The notes beneath the pieces were generated by a model. It worked only from the letters and a program-made list of their open reading frames with translations. It did no database searches and had not been told where the DNA came from. A program made the translations under genes and the position numbers. From a virus: DNA of 48,191 bases. Shown here in pieces: positions 17,499 through 25,378 of the stretch. The first letter of the stretch is position 1, and every line of letters begins with the position of its first letter. The DNA is taken from positions 1-48,191 of the IMG/VR virus record IMGVR_UViG_3300008448_000148; one strand, 5' to 3'.

Positions 17499-17562
17499 TG
17501 TCCTGAGGCTATTGAGAGCCACAATAAGAATAATTTTATAGGACACTATAATAAGGATAGTG
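17499..17562 (-). promoter_or_regulatory. possible structured 5' leader of the scaffold-capsid unit
   Basis: Two nested stems, TGTCCT/AGGACA (17499-17504 with 17540-17545) and GGCT/AGCC (17507-17510 with 17517-17520), are followed upstream by CACTAT/ATAGTG (17544-17549 with 17557-17562). The last overlaps the first by two bases, so the structures are alternatives or mutually exclusive. The stretch lies between the terminator and the scaffold ATG at 17479, where no gene is present. It may hold the start site for the gp22-gp23 mRNA. No TATTTATA copy is present here. Confidence 0.3.
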
Positions 17563-17584
17563 TATTTGATTATAAGTATCTCCT

Positions 17585-17616
17585 TAAAAAGCAAAACCCA
17601 CTTTTTAGGTGGGTTT
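17585..17616 (-). terminator. intrinsic terminator after the prohead membrane-protein gene
   Basis: Stem AAACCCAC/GTGGGTTT (17594-17601 with 17609-17616) has a 7-nt loop. On the minus strand it is followed by TTTTGCTTTTTAAGG. It separates the packaging/protease unit from gp22-gp23. Confidence 0.88.
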
Positions 17617-17641
17617 ATTTAAACTTTTTGTGTATTTTTTA

Positions 17642-18286
17642 TTATGATACTGTATTCAAGCCAATTTTTGCAAGAAAATTTTTCACTTCACCTGTTTTTA
17701 CTGAGGCCATCGCCGCTTCAAATGCGCTTAGAGAAAAGCCAGCTGCTCCAGTTGTTCCTTTTGCCGCCATTGCTTGCTTGAAAGCTGTTATCGAGCCTAT
17801 ACCGCTATACACTGCTAAACCCGCCACAATAACATAGTAAACTACCTCAGCTACTTTGTCTTGAGCTGTGTCACCTTTTATGCCAGCTTTATCAAAAACT
17901 CCTGACAGCTTGAGAATATATTTCACGCCCTTTATGTATAATTTATGCCACTTATGTGTAAACTCAATTATTCTTGAAGCCATTTCTGATTCATTTTCTT
18001 TTGCTTCGCCAGGCTTCACTATTTTTTTAAACTTAGTGACTATTTTGCTAAGTGCCTTAACAAATATTTCAACTAATCTAGGAAAAGCTAGTATGAAGCC
18101 TATTACAGCCACCACACCAAGTGCTTCATTTAATGATGCATTGCTTTTGTTTACTTCCTGCTCAATTTCTACTTTGTTTGTTTCAAACTCTTGACCTAAT
18201 GTTTTAAAAGCGTCACCCATCGCTTGATCAAGGGCGTCTATCTGAGCTTTGTTTTCTACCTCCTTTAATAGGTTTTGCAGTTTCAT
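17642..18286 (-). CDS. predicted membrane protein in the prohead cluster
   Basis: The 214 residues start with [13 protein letters not shown], which fits a capsid-targeting leader with an LKE cleavage site. Two hydrophobic segments follow, ALGVVAVIGFILAF at about 55-68 (continuing to about 80) and VVYYVIVAGLAVYSGIGSI at about 150-168, separated by a basic stretch. It lies between gp21 and gp22 and overlaps the upstream core gene by 4 bases. It could anchor or initiate proheads at the inner membrane (the role of gp20/gp40 in T4), or be a packaged internal protein that inserts into the membrane on injection. I do not recognise the family. Confidence 0.6.
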   Translation of the reverse strand: MKLQNLLKEVENKAQIDALDQAMGDAFKTLGQEFETNKVEIEQEVNKSNASLNEALGVVAVIGFILAFPRLVEIFVKALSKIVTKFKKIVKPGEAKENESEMASRIIEFTHKWHKLYIKGVKYILKLSGVFDKAGIKGDTAQDKVAEVVYYVIVAGLAVYSGIGSITAFKQAMAAKGTTGAAGFSLSAFEAAMASVKTGEVKNFLAKIGLNTVS

Positions 18287-18846
18287 TTTCCTTTTTTAAA
18301 GAACTTTTTTGTTTGCTCCGTTATATCATCAAAATTCACAAATACATCTACACCATCTGGTTCTACTTGTACTGTCAACCCATCCTTAGTAATTTTTTTT
18401 ACCGTTCCTTGATTGTTTGTGAATAAAGCATCGTTGTATTTCTTAACTGCACTAAGATTAAAGTTAATCTTTAGGTTGTTTTCTTGTTTTTCTGGTTTAG
18501 CTTCTTTACTTGGTTTTTCCTCACCTTTTTCCTCTCCACCTTCCTCTTCCCCACTAGGTTCCTCCTCAGCAGCTGCTGCAAATGGATTCTCTTCTCCTTC
18601 CTCTTCTTTTGGTGCTTCTTCTTCCTTTTCAGCTTCAATAAGGGAAGATAATAACATGTCATCCTCTTTTAAGGCTTGTGCTGCTTTTAGTTTATCTTGT
18701 GCTGCTTTTCTTTTTGCCTCTGCTGCTTTTACCTCTGCAGCTGCTGCGTCAATTTCTGCTTTTTTAACTGCTGGGTCAGTTGCTTCTTTTAAGGCCTCTT
18801 GTACAAGCTTTCTTATATATTGCCTTATAATATTACTTTTGGCCAT
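18283..18846 (-). CDS. probable prohead core protein with acidic linker and KOW-like end
   Basis: The 187 residues comprise a basic N-terminal helix ([18 protein letters not shown]), an Ala/Lys coiled coil, a Glu/Pro-rich acidic linker at about 70-122, and a small C-terminal beta domain. That last part contains [19 protein letters not shown], which resembles a KOW/SH3-like barrel. It overlaps both neighbours by a few bases within the gp21-to-scaffold run. The composition suggests a minor core or scaffold protein processed by gp21. No family assignment. Confidence 0.6.
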   Translation of the reverse strand: MAKSNIIRQYIRKLVQEALKEATDPAVKKAEIDAAAAEVKAAEAKRKAAQDKLKAAQALKEDDMLLSSLIEAEKEEEAPKEEEGEENPFAAAAEEEPSGEEEGGEEKGEEKPSKEAKPEKQENNLKINFNLSAVKKYNDALFTNNQGTVKKITKDGLTVQVEPDGVDVFVNFDDITEQTKKFFKKGK

Positions 18847-19315
18847 GTTTAATGTTTTTGGAAATAGTTTGTCTGCGGTTCATTAAATACTTGTCTGACT
18901 TATCAACATCTCCATCATTATCAACATCAGAGTCTTCTTGTCCTACTGAATCCATTGCTTCTGCTATTTCAAAATATCTACCTAAAGTACCACCCATTTC
19001 TTCATACAAGGCTTCTGCTCTTTGTTGTAGTTTAGAAACTTCAGCTACGGTTTTATTAAATTCTTTTGCTGCGTCTTTTAAAGTTTTTAAATTACGCTTT
19101 ACTGTCATTTCGTCAAACCAATCTTGAGTTTCTTGTAATACTACATGCTCAGCATTTTCAATAATTTTATTAATTGCTGTTGATGCTTCTTTTAATCCAC
19201 TGCTTCTGTATATAGCTTTGCCATACTCGTTAAACTTAGCTACCTCTTTTAAGAAGGCACCTCTGTCTACTTTACCGTTCTCGGTTATGTTTTCTACTAT
19301 TTTCTTAAGTTTCAT
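18833..19315 (-). CDS. probable prohead internal protein with EF-hand-like loop
   Basis: The 160 residues start [15 protein letters not shown], a capsid-targeting-like leader (IVE as a gp21 site). A largely helical body follows, with [20 protein letters not shown] near the C-terminus. [12 protein letters not shown] has the Asp spacing of an EF-hand or dockerin calcium loop, followed by YLMNRR. It directly follows gp21 (1-base gap) and overlaps the next core gene. It may be an internal head protein whose calcium loop stabilises the prohead. The function is inferred. Confidence 0.6.
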   Translation of the reverse strand: MKLKKIVENITENGKVDRGAFLKEVAKFNEYGKAIYRSSGLKEASTAINKIIENAEHVVLQETQDWFDEMTVKRNLKTLKDAAKEFNKTVAEVSKLQQRAEALYEEMGGTLGRYFEIAEAMDSVGQEDSDVDNDGDVDKSDKYLMNRRQTISKNIKHGQK

Positions 19316-19316
19316 G

Positions 19317-19934
19317 TTACATTATTGAAATTATATCACTAATAAGTGTGTTGATTTTTGAATATTGATTTTGTGCGTTTTTATTTCCTTTATTTTCATG
19401 TAAGTTTGTCATGAAAGCTCCTTGTGTAGATGGATTAGATACTAAGTCCCAACAAACAATTTCAAAATCACCTGCTACTTCAACTTTTCCTTCCCCTAAT
19501 TCTCTAACACTACCCATGCCTCTAGAACTGATCCCTAGTCTGATTCCAGCTTTCAATAACTCTCTTGCTATATTTCCCGATGGTGTTGACAATATTTCAA
19601 TTTTACCCATCAAGTCCGTTCCATCAAACCACAAATCAACAATGTTGTGTGATACATTAGATAGGTTTACCACCTGCGACTCTGGATGATCTAATTCACC
19701 TAAAGCTCTACGTTCTGCTATAAATGACTGCTTATACTTATCAGCCTCTCTTTTGAGTATGTTTAAAGGATAACTTCTTCCGTTTTGGTTAAAGTTTTTG
19801 TCACTATCAGTGCTTCCTCTTTGCATAATACCACTAACAATTAACTTTCCATCATTCTTTGTGATAGATTCGTTGATTTGCTCGGGTGTGTATTGTATTG
19901 ACCCAATATGGTCAACTATTAATTGTTTATTCAT
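19317..19934 (-). CDS. 21: prohead serine protease (T4 gp21-like)
   Basis: The 205 residues contain the U9/S78-type prohead protease signature: His83 in GELDHPES, Ser126/127 in GISSRGMGS and Asp163 in CWDLVSNPS. It would mature gp23 and digest scaffold and leader peptides, cutting after (L/I)xE. The ATG at 19934 is chosen over an upstream TTG at 19940. Both overlap the end of the previous gene. It lies in the standard position between portal and capsid. Confidence 0.93.
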   Translation of the reverse strand: MNKQLIVDHIGSIQYTPEQINESITKNDGKLIVSGIMQRGSTDSDKNFNQNGRSYPLNILKREADKYKQSFIAERRALGELDHPESQVVNLSNVSHNIVDLWFDGTDLMGKIEILSTPSGNIARELLKAGIRLGISSRGMGSVRELGEGKVEVAGDFEIVCWDLVSNPSTQGAFMTNLHENKGNKNAQNQYSKINTLISDIISIM

Positions 19935-20661
19935 TTCCAAATATTTTTTGCAGATTGGTTACCACCTCGGTTGGTTGAGTATATATATTTCCTAAAGGCT
20001 CATCTTCCTCATATCCCTCATATACTAAATCACCTTGATTAAAATTTAGTGCGTGTGGTTCTCCATTTACCATTATATCAAACTGTGCTTCTAGTATTCT
20101 GTATTCCACATCTTGTGTTTGCACTTGCAAACCAGCTTGTTTAAGTAGGCTTAATATCTTCTGCTCTACATCCTCAGAAACACCTTCTTTAAGTCCTGCT
20201 AGTTTTCCAGCTTTAAAATTTATCTCAGCTACCCTTTGTCTTATTTTATCTATTGCTTCATTTGTTTTTTTCCAATATTTTACACTATCGGCTGTTGATT
20301 CTTGCTTTAGTTTTAAACTGTGATTTAAAGCTCTTGATATTTCTCTTAATGTGCGGTTTGCTTCTAGAATTCTACTGTTAATTTTTTGACTTTGGGTAGC
20401 TGATTGATCTTCTTTAAACTCTTTATAGTTTAGTTCGTGTAGTTTTACAAAATTGATTTTTTCTTTTGGGGCTTTTATTGAGTAGGCATACTGATCATCG
20501 GTCACATCAATGTTTTGAGTTCCTTCCGAATCAGGGTCACTAGAAAAAGCTTTTACACTCAGAAAACCAGGTGCATTAGCTGTGGTGCTGCCTTCCTTCA
20601 TTTTCTTAGACTGCTTTTTAATGTATTGCTTGATTTCTTGAATTTCTTCCTTATTTAACAT
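19927..20661 (-). CDS. conserved head-module protein, function unknown
   Basis: The 244 residues are mostly helical: a basic start (EEIQEIKQYIKKQSKKMKEG), a Ser/Asp-rich linker, a long helix at about 90-165, and an acidic tail with LVYEGYEEDEPLG. It overlaps both the 285-residue gene and gp21 by a few bases, so it is translated as part of the head operon. It may be a prohead core or portal-associated protein. No motif identifies it. Confidence 0.6.
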   Translation of the reverse strand: MLNKEEIQEIKQYIKKQSKKMKEGSTTANAPGFLSVKAFSSDPDSEGTQNIDVTDDQYAYSIKAPKEKINFVKLHELNYKEFKEDQSATQSQKINSRILEANRTLREISRALNHSLKLKQESTADSVKYWKKTNEAIDKIRQRVAEINFKAGKLAGLKEGVSEDVEQKILSLLKQAGLQVQTQDVEYRILEAQFDIMVNGEPHALNFNQGDLVYEGYEEDEPLGNIYTQPTEVVTNLQKIFGNE

Positions 20662-21508
20662 TTTTTAGCTCTTTTAGCAGTTCATGATACAATAATAATG
20701 ATAGGATATGATCCTCCTTTATTGTTTTTATCTTTTTGAAACGATCTAACATAGTAGTCACTTCGTTTAATTTAATCAAAGTTACCTTATCTTTAATTTT
20801 AAGTTTGAACTTTTCAATTTGTCTTTGTATCCCCTCACTTTCAGCTACTAAGATTTTTTTCAAATCCTCTGTGTTTGAAACATTATTAATATACTCCTTT
20901 AGTAGGCTTTTTTGTTTTGTGGAAAGTCCTGCATACCTTTCATTAAATTTGTCGATCATTAACTTGTATGCTAATATTCTGATTTCCTTGTCTTGTTTCA
21001 GATAACTTTCTACAATCTCACTTACTGCTTGATTACTATTTTGTGTTTTCTTTCTTGTTAGATGCTCTACAAGTGTGAACCTACTTTGTACAACTTCGGA
21101 TAGCCTAGATATAGTAGTTCCTTCAAAAACACGATATATAGAAGCATACACTTTATACTCGTTTAGGTTTGTTTTAAAGAAATCAATAACATCATAATGC
21201 TTTTTTATCTCTCTAATTAAATTATACTTTTCTTGCTTTAGTGATTCTTTCTTTAGCTTATTATGTAGTTTAATTGTAGTGTTAATTAGATAATTTGCCT
21301 TTTCTGAGCTATTGTATTTTTCCTTCAGTAAGGTTTGATATAATAGCAACTCCTTGGCCAAGGTAGTATTTGGTTTGAAATACTCTTTTATTATTAATAA
21401 AGCTGGTGATTTATCTGACCCTTGTAGTGTGTCAGCTGCTACTTGTCTTGTTAGCAATTCAAACAAGATTCCAGTATTCCTGATTTTGGAGTGTGTTGAT
21501 TTTTTCAT
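20651..21508 (-). CDS. conserved helical head-module protein, function unknown
   Basis: A 285-residue, Lys/Leu-rich helical protein beginning MKKSTHSKIRNTGILFELLT. From memory, proteins with NTGILFELLTRQV occur next to the portal gene in environmental T4-like phages, but no function is known. It follows the portal gene directly with a TATTTATT variant 5 nt before its ATG. It may assist portal or prohead assembly. Confidence 0.62.
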   Translation of the reverse strand: MKKSTHSKIRNTGILFELLTRQVAADTLQGSDKSPALLIIKEYFKPNTTLAKELLLYQTLLKEKYNSSEKANYLINTTIKLHNKLKKESLKQEKYNLIREIKKHYDVIDFFKTNLNEYKVYASIYRVFEGTTISRLSEVVQSRFTLVEHLTRKKTQNSNQAVSEIVESYLKQDKEIRILAYKLMIDKFNERYAGLSTKQKSLLKEYINNVSNTEDLKKILVAESEGIQRQIEKFKLKIKDKVTLIKLNEVTTMLDRFKKIKTIKEDHILSLLLYHELLKELKNVK

Positions 21509-21513
21509 CTATT

Positions 21514-21521
21514 AATAAATA
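21514..21521 (-). promoter_or_regulatory. TATTTATT variant motif between portal and the 285-residue gene
   Basis: The coding strand reads CCATATTTATTAATAGATG. One base differs from the common octamer. It ends 5 nt before the ATG at 21508. Confidence 0.4.
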
Positions 21522-21533
21522 TGGTGCAGTTCT

Positions 21534-23369
21534 TTATTCCTCCTGTAAAATGTTGTCCTCGTTTAATAAATTTGGCTCGGCATTATCTTTATAAGTTTCA
21601 TTTAATGCCTTTCTTTTAGTTTGGTCATATCTGTCTAACATATTTTTATATTTCTCACGATTTTCATAAACCTTTCTTATGGTTTTATTGCCTAGTGGAT
21701 CCCACCCTAGTGGATGCTCGTGAGTACCATAGGTGCCTGGTTCTTCGGGTCTTCCAGCTCCTGGCCATCCTCCTTCTGGTGTTTGTCTTTCATCGTACCC
21801 TTTTGGAACTCCACTACTACCTTTATACAAGTTTGCTATATCGTGAGGTGTTCCAAAGGATTGTCCAGTTTTTACTGGGTCGTTGCCTTCTGTTTGTATC
21901 TGCTCAATTCTAAATCTTGCTTTCGCATCTTCAATTATTCTATTCTGCTCTTTCAGATATTCAGCTTCGTGCATGTTAAATAAATTTTCATAGATCCAAG
22001 ATCTACTAAACAACTTCTTATCTACCATATCACCAGCTAAAGTGACTTTGGATGTCCAAAGCTCTATTTTTTCTTTTTCATATACAGTTGATGGTGAGGT
22101 TAAAGATAATTCAAAATCAACTAAATCTTCATCTCTAAAGCCTTGCGCATACAAGTGTACTACAGCAATCTTATATAATTCGGAAGCTATGATTCTTTGT
22201 ATTCTTTCAATCGTTCTTGCAAATCTAAAGTCTTGAGCTGCTAAAGTTGCTTTACCCGTAGTGTCTTCTTCATACCCCAAATAAGCTTTTGGTATCTTTA
22301 AAGACGCCATCATCCTATTTTTTAAGTAATCTATATCTTGAATACTATCATACTGAATTCCTGTTAGATTTTCTATTGAAGTTCCACTCTCTGATCCGCG
22401 AACTGGAAGATAGAAATCTTCTAATAGGTTTTGCATGTTATACTTTAAATTATACTCACCCGTATTAGGATCCATGTATGGAACCTTTTTCATCTTATTA
22501 GTCATTGCTTCCATGAAAGCATCAACTTCGTTTGGTGGAATGTTACCTATATCTATTTTAAAAATACGCTTGTCTGGAGCTCTCATGATACGGTGTATCA
22601 ACATTGCATCTTCCATCAACACTAACTGCTTCCACACCTTACGCGCTGGCTCTAATAAAGAACGTCCATAAGGTAAAAAGTTTGTGTCTGTAAGCAGTCT
22701 GAAATGAGCTATTTCATAGTTCTCGTATTCATCCACATCCTTGTCGTTTGCTCCACCATACTTACTTGATAAAGCTGTGTAGTCTCTTTTGAACCTAACT
22801 CTTGATGGGTTTTCTGGATCAAAATTTTCTTCTCTAATCATCTCATAGGCTGAAATAGGATCTACTCCTATGACTCCAAACTTTTCAGCTACATGCAAGT
22901 GCAAAAAGAAGTCACCATATTTCACAACATTTCTTATCCAAGGCCATAAGTTAAATTCAACATTCAAGATATCGTAAAACAAATTATGTAACACTTTATG
23001 GACTTTCTCATTGTTTGTGGTAATAGCCAACACATCACCATATTCATTTTTCACAGTACACTCATCTGCATACACGTCTAGTGCTGCTGATAAAATGCTA
23101 TCCGTCTCCATAGCCTCATAATCTCTAAACAACTCCAACCTTGTATAAAGTTGTAGCTGGCCAGCATGCATTGAAAATCCTGGTGTTGTTGAAAATAATC
23201 GAGAGAACCTATCAACTCTTCTGTTAGTTTGTATATTTCCATCTGATTGAATGTGGTTTGTGTCAATTACTTTTAATTGACTACCTCCTACATTACGAAT
23301 AATAACGTCCGTACTGAATAGTTTGCGTAATCTGCCAAAAAGATTTGTATTTTGATTTTGATCGGCCAT
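21534..23369 (-). CDS. 20: portal protein (T4 gp20-like)
   Basis: A 611-residue protein (T4 gp20 has 524). Characteristic portal segments are YRdYE-like FRDYEAMETDSILSAALDVY at about 80-100, NVVKYGDFFLHL at about 148-159, and RRIHRIMRAPDKRIFKIDIG-type RIMRAPDKRIFKIDIGN near 260-276. A later one is DYLKNRMMASLKIPKAYLGY with EEDTTGKATLAAQD. It forms the dodecameric DNA portal and prohead initiator. The C-terminal 100 residues are Pro/Gly-rich then charged. It directly follows gp17, with gp18/gp19 absent from between them, unlike T4. Confidence 0.95.
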   Translation of the reverse strand: MADQNQNTNLFGRLRKLFSTDVIIRNVGGSQLKVIDTNHIQSDGNIQTNRRVDRFSRLFSTTPGFSMHAGQLQLYTRLELFRDYEAMETDSILSAALDVYADECTVKNEYGDVLAITTNNEKVHKVLHNLFYDILNVEFNLWPWIRNVVKYGDFFLHLHVAEKFGVIGVDPISAYEMIREENFDPENPSRVRFKRDYTALSSKYGGANDKDVDEYENYEIAHFRLLTDTNFLPYGRSLLEPARKVWKQLVLMEDAMLIHRIMRAPDKRIFKIDIGNIPPNEVDAFMEAMTNKMKKVPYMDPNTGEYNLKYNMQNLLEDFYLPVRGSESGTSIENLTGIQYDSIQDIDYLKNRMMASLKIPKAYLGYEEDTTGKATLAAQDFRFARTIERIQRIIASELYKIAVVHLYAQGFRDEDLVDFELSLTSPSTVYEKEKIELWTSKVTLAGDMVDKKLFSRSWIYENLFNMHEAEYLKEQNRIIEDAKARFRIEQIQTEGNDPVKTGQSFGTPHDIANLYKGSSGVPKGYDERQTPEGGWPGAGRPEEPGTYGTHEHPLGWDPLGNKTIRKVYENREKYKNMLDRYDQTKRKALNETYKDNAEPNLLNEDNILQEE

Positions 23370-23383
23370 TAGTCTTTATTTTA

Positions 23384-23391
23384 TATAAATA
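23384..23391 (-). promoter_or_regulatory. TATTTATA motif upstream of the portal gene
   Basis: The coding strand reads GATATTTATATAAAATAAAG. It abuts the stop codon of the terminase C-part and ends 14 nt before the ATG at 23369. Confidence 0.55.
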
Positions 23392-24561
23392 TCATAAGAG
23401 CCAGTTAATGTCCTCTTGTGTATCTTGGTTTATTCTTATTTTCCAACTATCGTTAGTATTGCTAGGCTTGTATACTGAGGCTGCAGATCTAATATTTGAT
23501 ATTGCTGCTCTGTTGATGTCTATGCCAGCTTGCCTTAATCGTAAAGCTGTGTCTCTCACCCACAAACCTTGTCCAAAACTCATTACTAAATCATCATTAT
23601 ATCCACCAGCTGCTTCTGCCTTTCCAGTCTTGTAAATAAAAACTCGCAGTTCTTCAATAAGTCGCTTACTCTTTATTATACAGCTTCTTTCACGCATTAG
23701 CAAATCCAACTTACTAATAATTAAAGGTCTTACTTTGTGGGAGGTTGTAAAGCCAGCTATCAAGTTGGATCTGTCAGCTAAGTCATAACCTTTTGTTAAA
23801 TATTTGTCAGAATCTATTGCTGCATCTTTAGGAGTATAATATAAGTTTCTGTAACCTCTCTCTAATATTTGTTGAATAGCTGCCCATCCTACATTTGCAT
23901 TTTCTACTACAAGCAAAGCATCATTATATTCAGTGGAGATTGCTACAAGCATATTTCCATAATCTTTTGTACTCAACTGACCCTTGTATTCAGCTACTTG
24001 TGTAACAGACTCTACATCAATAACATGAAATGCTGAATAATCTGTTCCATCACCTCTAGCGACGTCAGCTGTTACAATATAGTTCTTTGAGTAGTCGGGA
24101 ACTTCCCACACCCAAAGATTTCCATCAAAACCTCTTTTTTCTAATGGTTCTTGAATAAAAGTTTGAGCATAGTAGTTTATCAAATCGGGAGGTATTACAG
24201 TGTTTCCTGAAGTTGAAAAGTCACAGTCGCAGTTGTGAACTGTTATATTATTTGCGTAGTATATGTGTGAATCAACCTCTATAAGGTCATAAAAACAATC
24301 TTGAGTTGCTCTCCTGTCTATATTTACTATTTTTTTCTTACCATCTTTACTATCCAACAACGTTCCTTTGCTTAAATCACAGGCATGATACTCAACTCCA
24401 TTTGAGTAAACTCGATGTTCCGGCGTACATGATAATTTACTACCGTCCTCAAAGGATATTGTATACCAATCACTTCGTGATACTTTTTTTAGTCCTTTAA
24501 AGGCTTCAAATCCGGTAGGAGTTAAGACTTCATAATTAATATTCTGTAATACTTCCGTCAT
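23392..24561 (-). CDS. 17: large terminase C-part (gp17 nuclease domain) preceded by C-half of a split intein
   Basis: The 389 residues consist of a 110-residue split-intein C-half (24232-24561) and the gp17 C-extein from Cys111. Intein marks are SCTPEHRVY at about 44-52 (block B, TxxH), CFYDLIEVDSHIYYANN (block F) and terminal His109-Asn110, followed by Cys111 as the +1 nucleophile. The extein has the RNase H-like terminase nuclease residues: Asp166 in TADVARGDGTD, Glu220 in LLVVENANVG and Asp323/324 in GYNDDLVMSFG. Trans-splicing with the N-part would restore a 523-residue terminase joined as AAQE-CDCDF. The ATG at 24561 overlaps the stop of the endonuclease ORF, suggesting coupled translation. 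Confidence 0.93.
   Translation of the reverse strand: MTEVLQNINYEVLTPTGFEAFKGLKKVSRSDWYTISFEDGSKLSCTPEHRVYSNGVEYHACDLSKGTLLDSKDGKKKIVNIDRRATQDCFYDLIEVDSHIYYANNITVHNCDCDFSTSGNTVIPPDLINYYAQTFIQEPLEKRGFDGNLWVWEVPDYSKNYIVTADVARGDGTDYSAFHVIDVESVTQVAEYKGQLSTKDYGNMLVAISTEYNDALLVVENANVGWAAIQQILERGYRNLYYTPKDAAIDSDKYLTKGYDLADRSNLIAGFTTSHKVRPLIISKLDLLMRERSCIIKSKRLIEELRVFIYKTGKAEAAGGYNDDLVMSFGQGLWVRDTALRLRQAGIDINRAAISNIRSAASVYKPSNTNDSWKIRINQDTQEDINWLL
24232..24561 (-). other. split intein, C-terminal fragment (110 residues)
   Basis: It covers Hint blocks B, F and G, ending VHN before Cys. Together with the 34-residue fragment at 25371-25472 it gives a complete mini-intein of about 144 residues. The break near the N-terminus is of the atypical kind known, from memory, for the AceL-TerL intein of an Antarctic-lake phage. 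Confidence 0.9.
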
Positions 24562-25378
24562 ATTTTAATCTTACTATTTTACAGTGTAATATATTCTTTA
24601 TAGTGTCTTGCCTTAATAAATCTCTTTTTTTCAAGGACCCATCCGGTTGAAAGTGGTGTTTTTCATCATACTCAAAAGCAATGTTTGTTGATAGACTATA
24701 CCCATCTAAATAATATCCAGCAACTTTAAATTCACCCCCATTTTCTGCGTGAATTAGGTCTGTTACACCCATGTCGTAAGCAAGCTGCTCTAACAGAGGT
24801 ATAGATTGCTTATTGTAGTTGACACTTTTTAGTCCAACTTTACTTTCAACTTGCCTTTGCATTGTAATTCTTTTGTGCTCTGAGCAGAAGCGACAGTGCT
24901 TACCAAAAGTGTACCTTTTACCACAAGAACATTTTGCTCTATTTAGATCATAGTCATATACTACAATTAACTTCAACTTTTGTTCTAAAGTTGTTTTTAT
25001 AGGTAGATTATTTGTGTGTGTTATAATCGACTTATATAAAGCGGGATTGTGTTTAATCATACTTCTATATTTAGTCTTACCTAAATAATTTTTCCACAAC
25101 TCATTCTCCTCTAATAAACTCTTCAATTTACTTTTTGTGTATACCTTTGCTGATTGCATGGTTGTTTCAACTTTTTTATAACCTTTTTTTACATAATCCG
25201 AATTATACTGAGACTTGCTCTTCTTTTCTGGATTAAATCCTATCTGCATGACCTCACGTTCACCAAACCGATCCCTATAATCTTTACTAGTCATGCTATG
25301 TTCCTTCATAAGATGCTGATGCAGCTGCTTGGCTCTATACACACCACATACACGACATATTAAAAGTTTATTGTTCAT
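24536..25378 (-). CDS. homing endonuclease between the split terminase halves (PD-(D/E)XK/Vsr-like)
   Basis: The 280 residues start with a C2H2/Ros-type zinc finger (Cys8, Cys11, His20/22/27). A basic helical region and a second zinc-binding patch follow (Cys150, Cys152, Cys162, Cys165). The C-terminal nuclease has Glu206 in GGEFKVAGYYLDGYS, FEYDEKHHF at 225-233 and a KIVRLKYD strand. This fits the Vsr-like EDxHD homing endonuclease group described with fractured, split-intein genes. It has no intein sequence of its own. Its ATG overlaps the stop of the terminase N-part and its stop overlaps the ATG of the C-part. It presumably cuts an uninterrupted terminase gene at the insertion point. Confidence 0.85.
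   Translation of the reverse strand: MNNKLLICRVCGVYRAKQLHQHLMKEHSMTSKDYRDRFGEREVMQIGFNPEKKSKSQYNSDYVKKGYKKVETTMQSAKVYTKSKLKSLLEENELWKNYLGKTKYRSMIKHNPALYKSIITHTNNLPIKTTLEQKLKLIVVYDYDLNRAKCSCGKRYTFGKHCRFCSEHKRITMQRQVESKVGLKSVNYNKQSIPLLEQLAYDMGVTDLIHAENGGEFKVAGYYLDGYSLSTNIAFEYDEKHHFQPDGSLKKRDLLRQDTIKNILHCKIVRLKYDGSITEY

Noticed and set aside
18413-18886. Plus-strand 157-residue Ser/Ala/Phe-rich ORF
   Set aside because: It is antisense to the Glu/Lys-rich core protein. The Ser/Phe bias is the mirror image of Glu/Lys codons.
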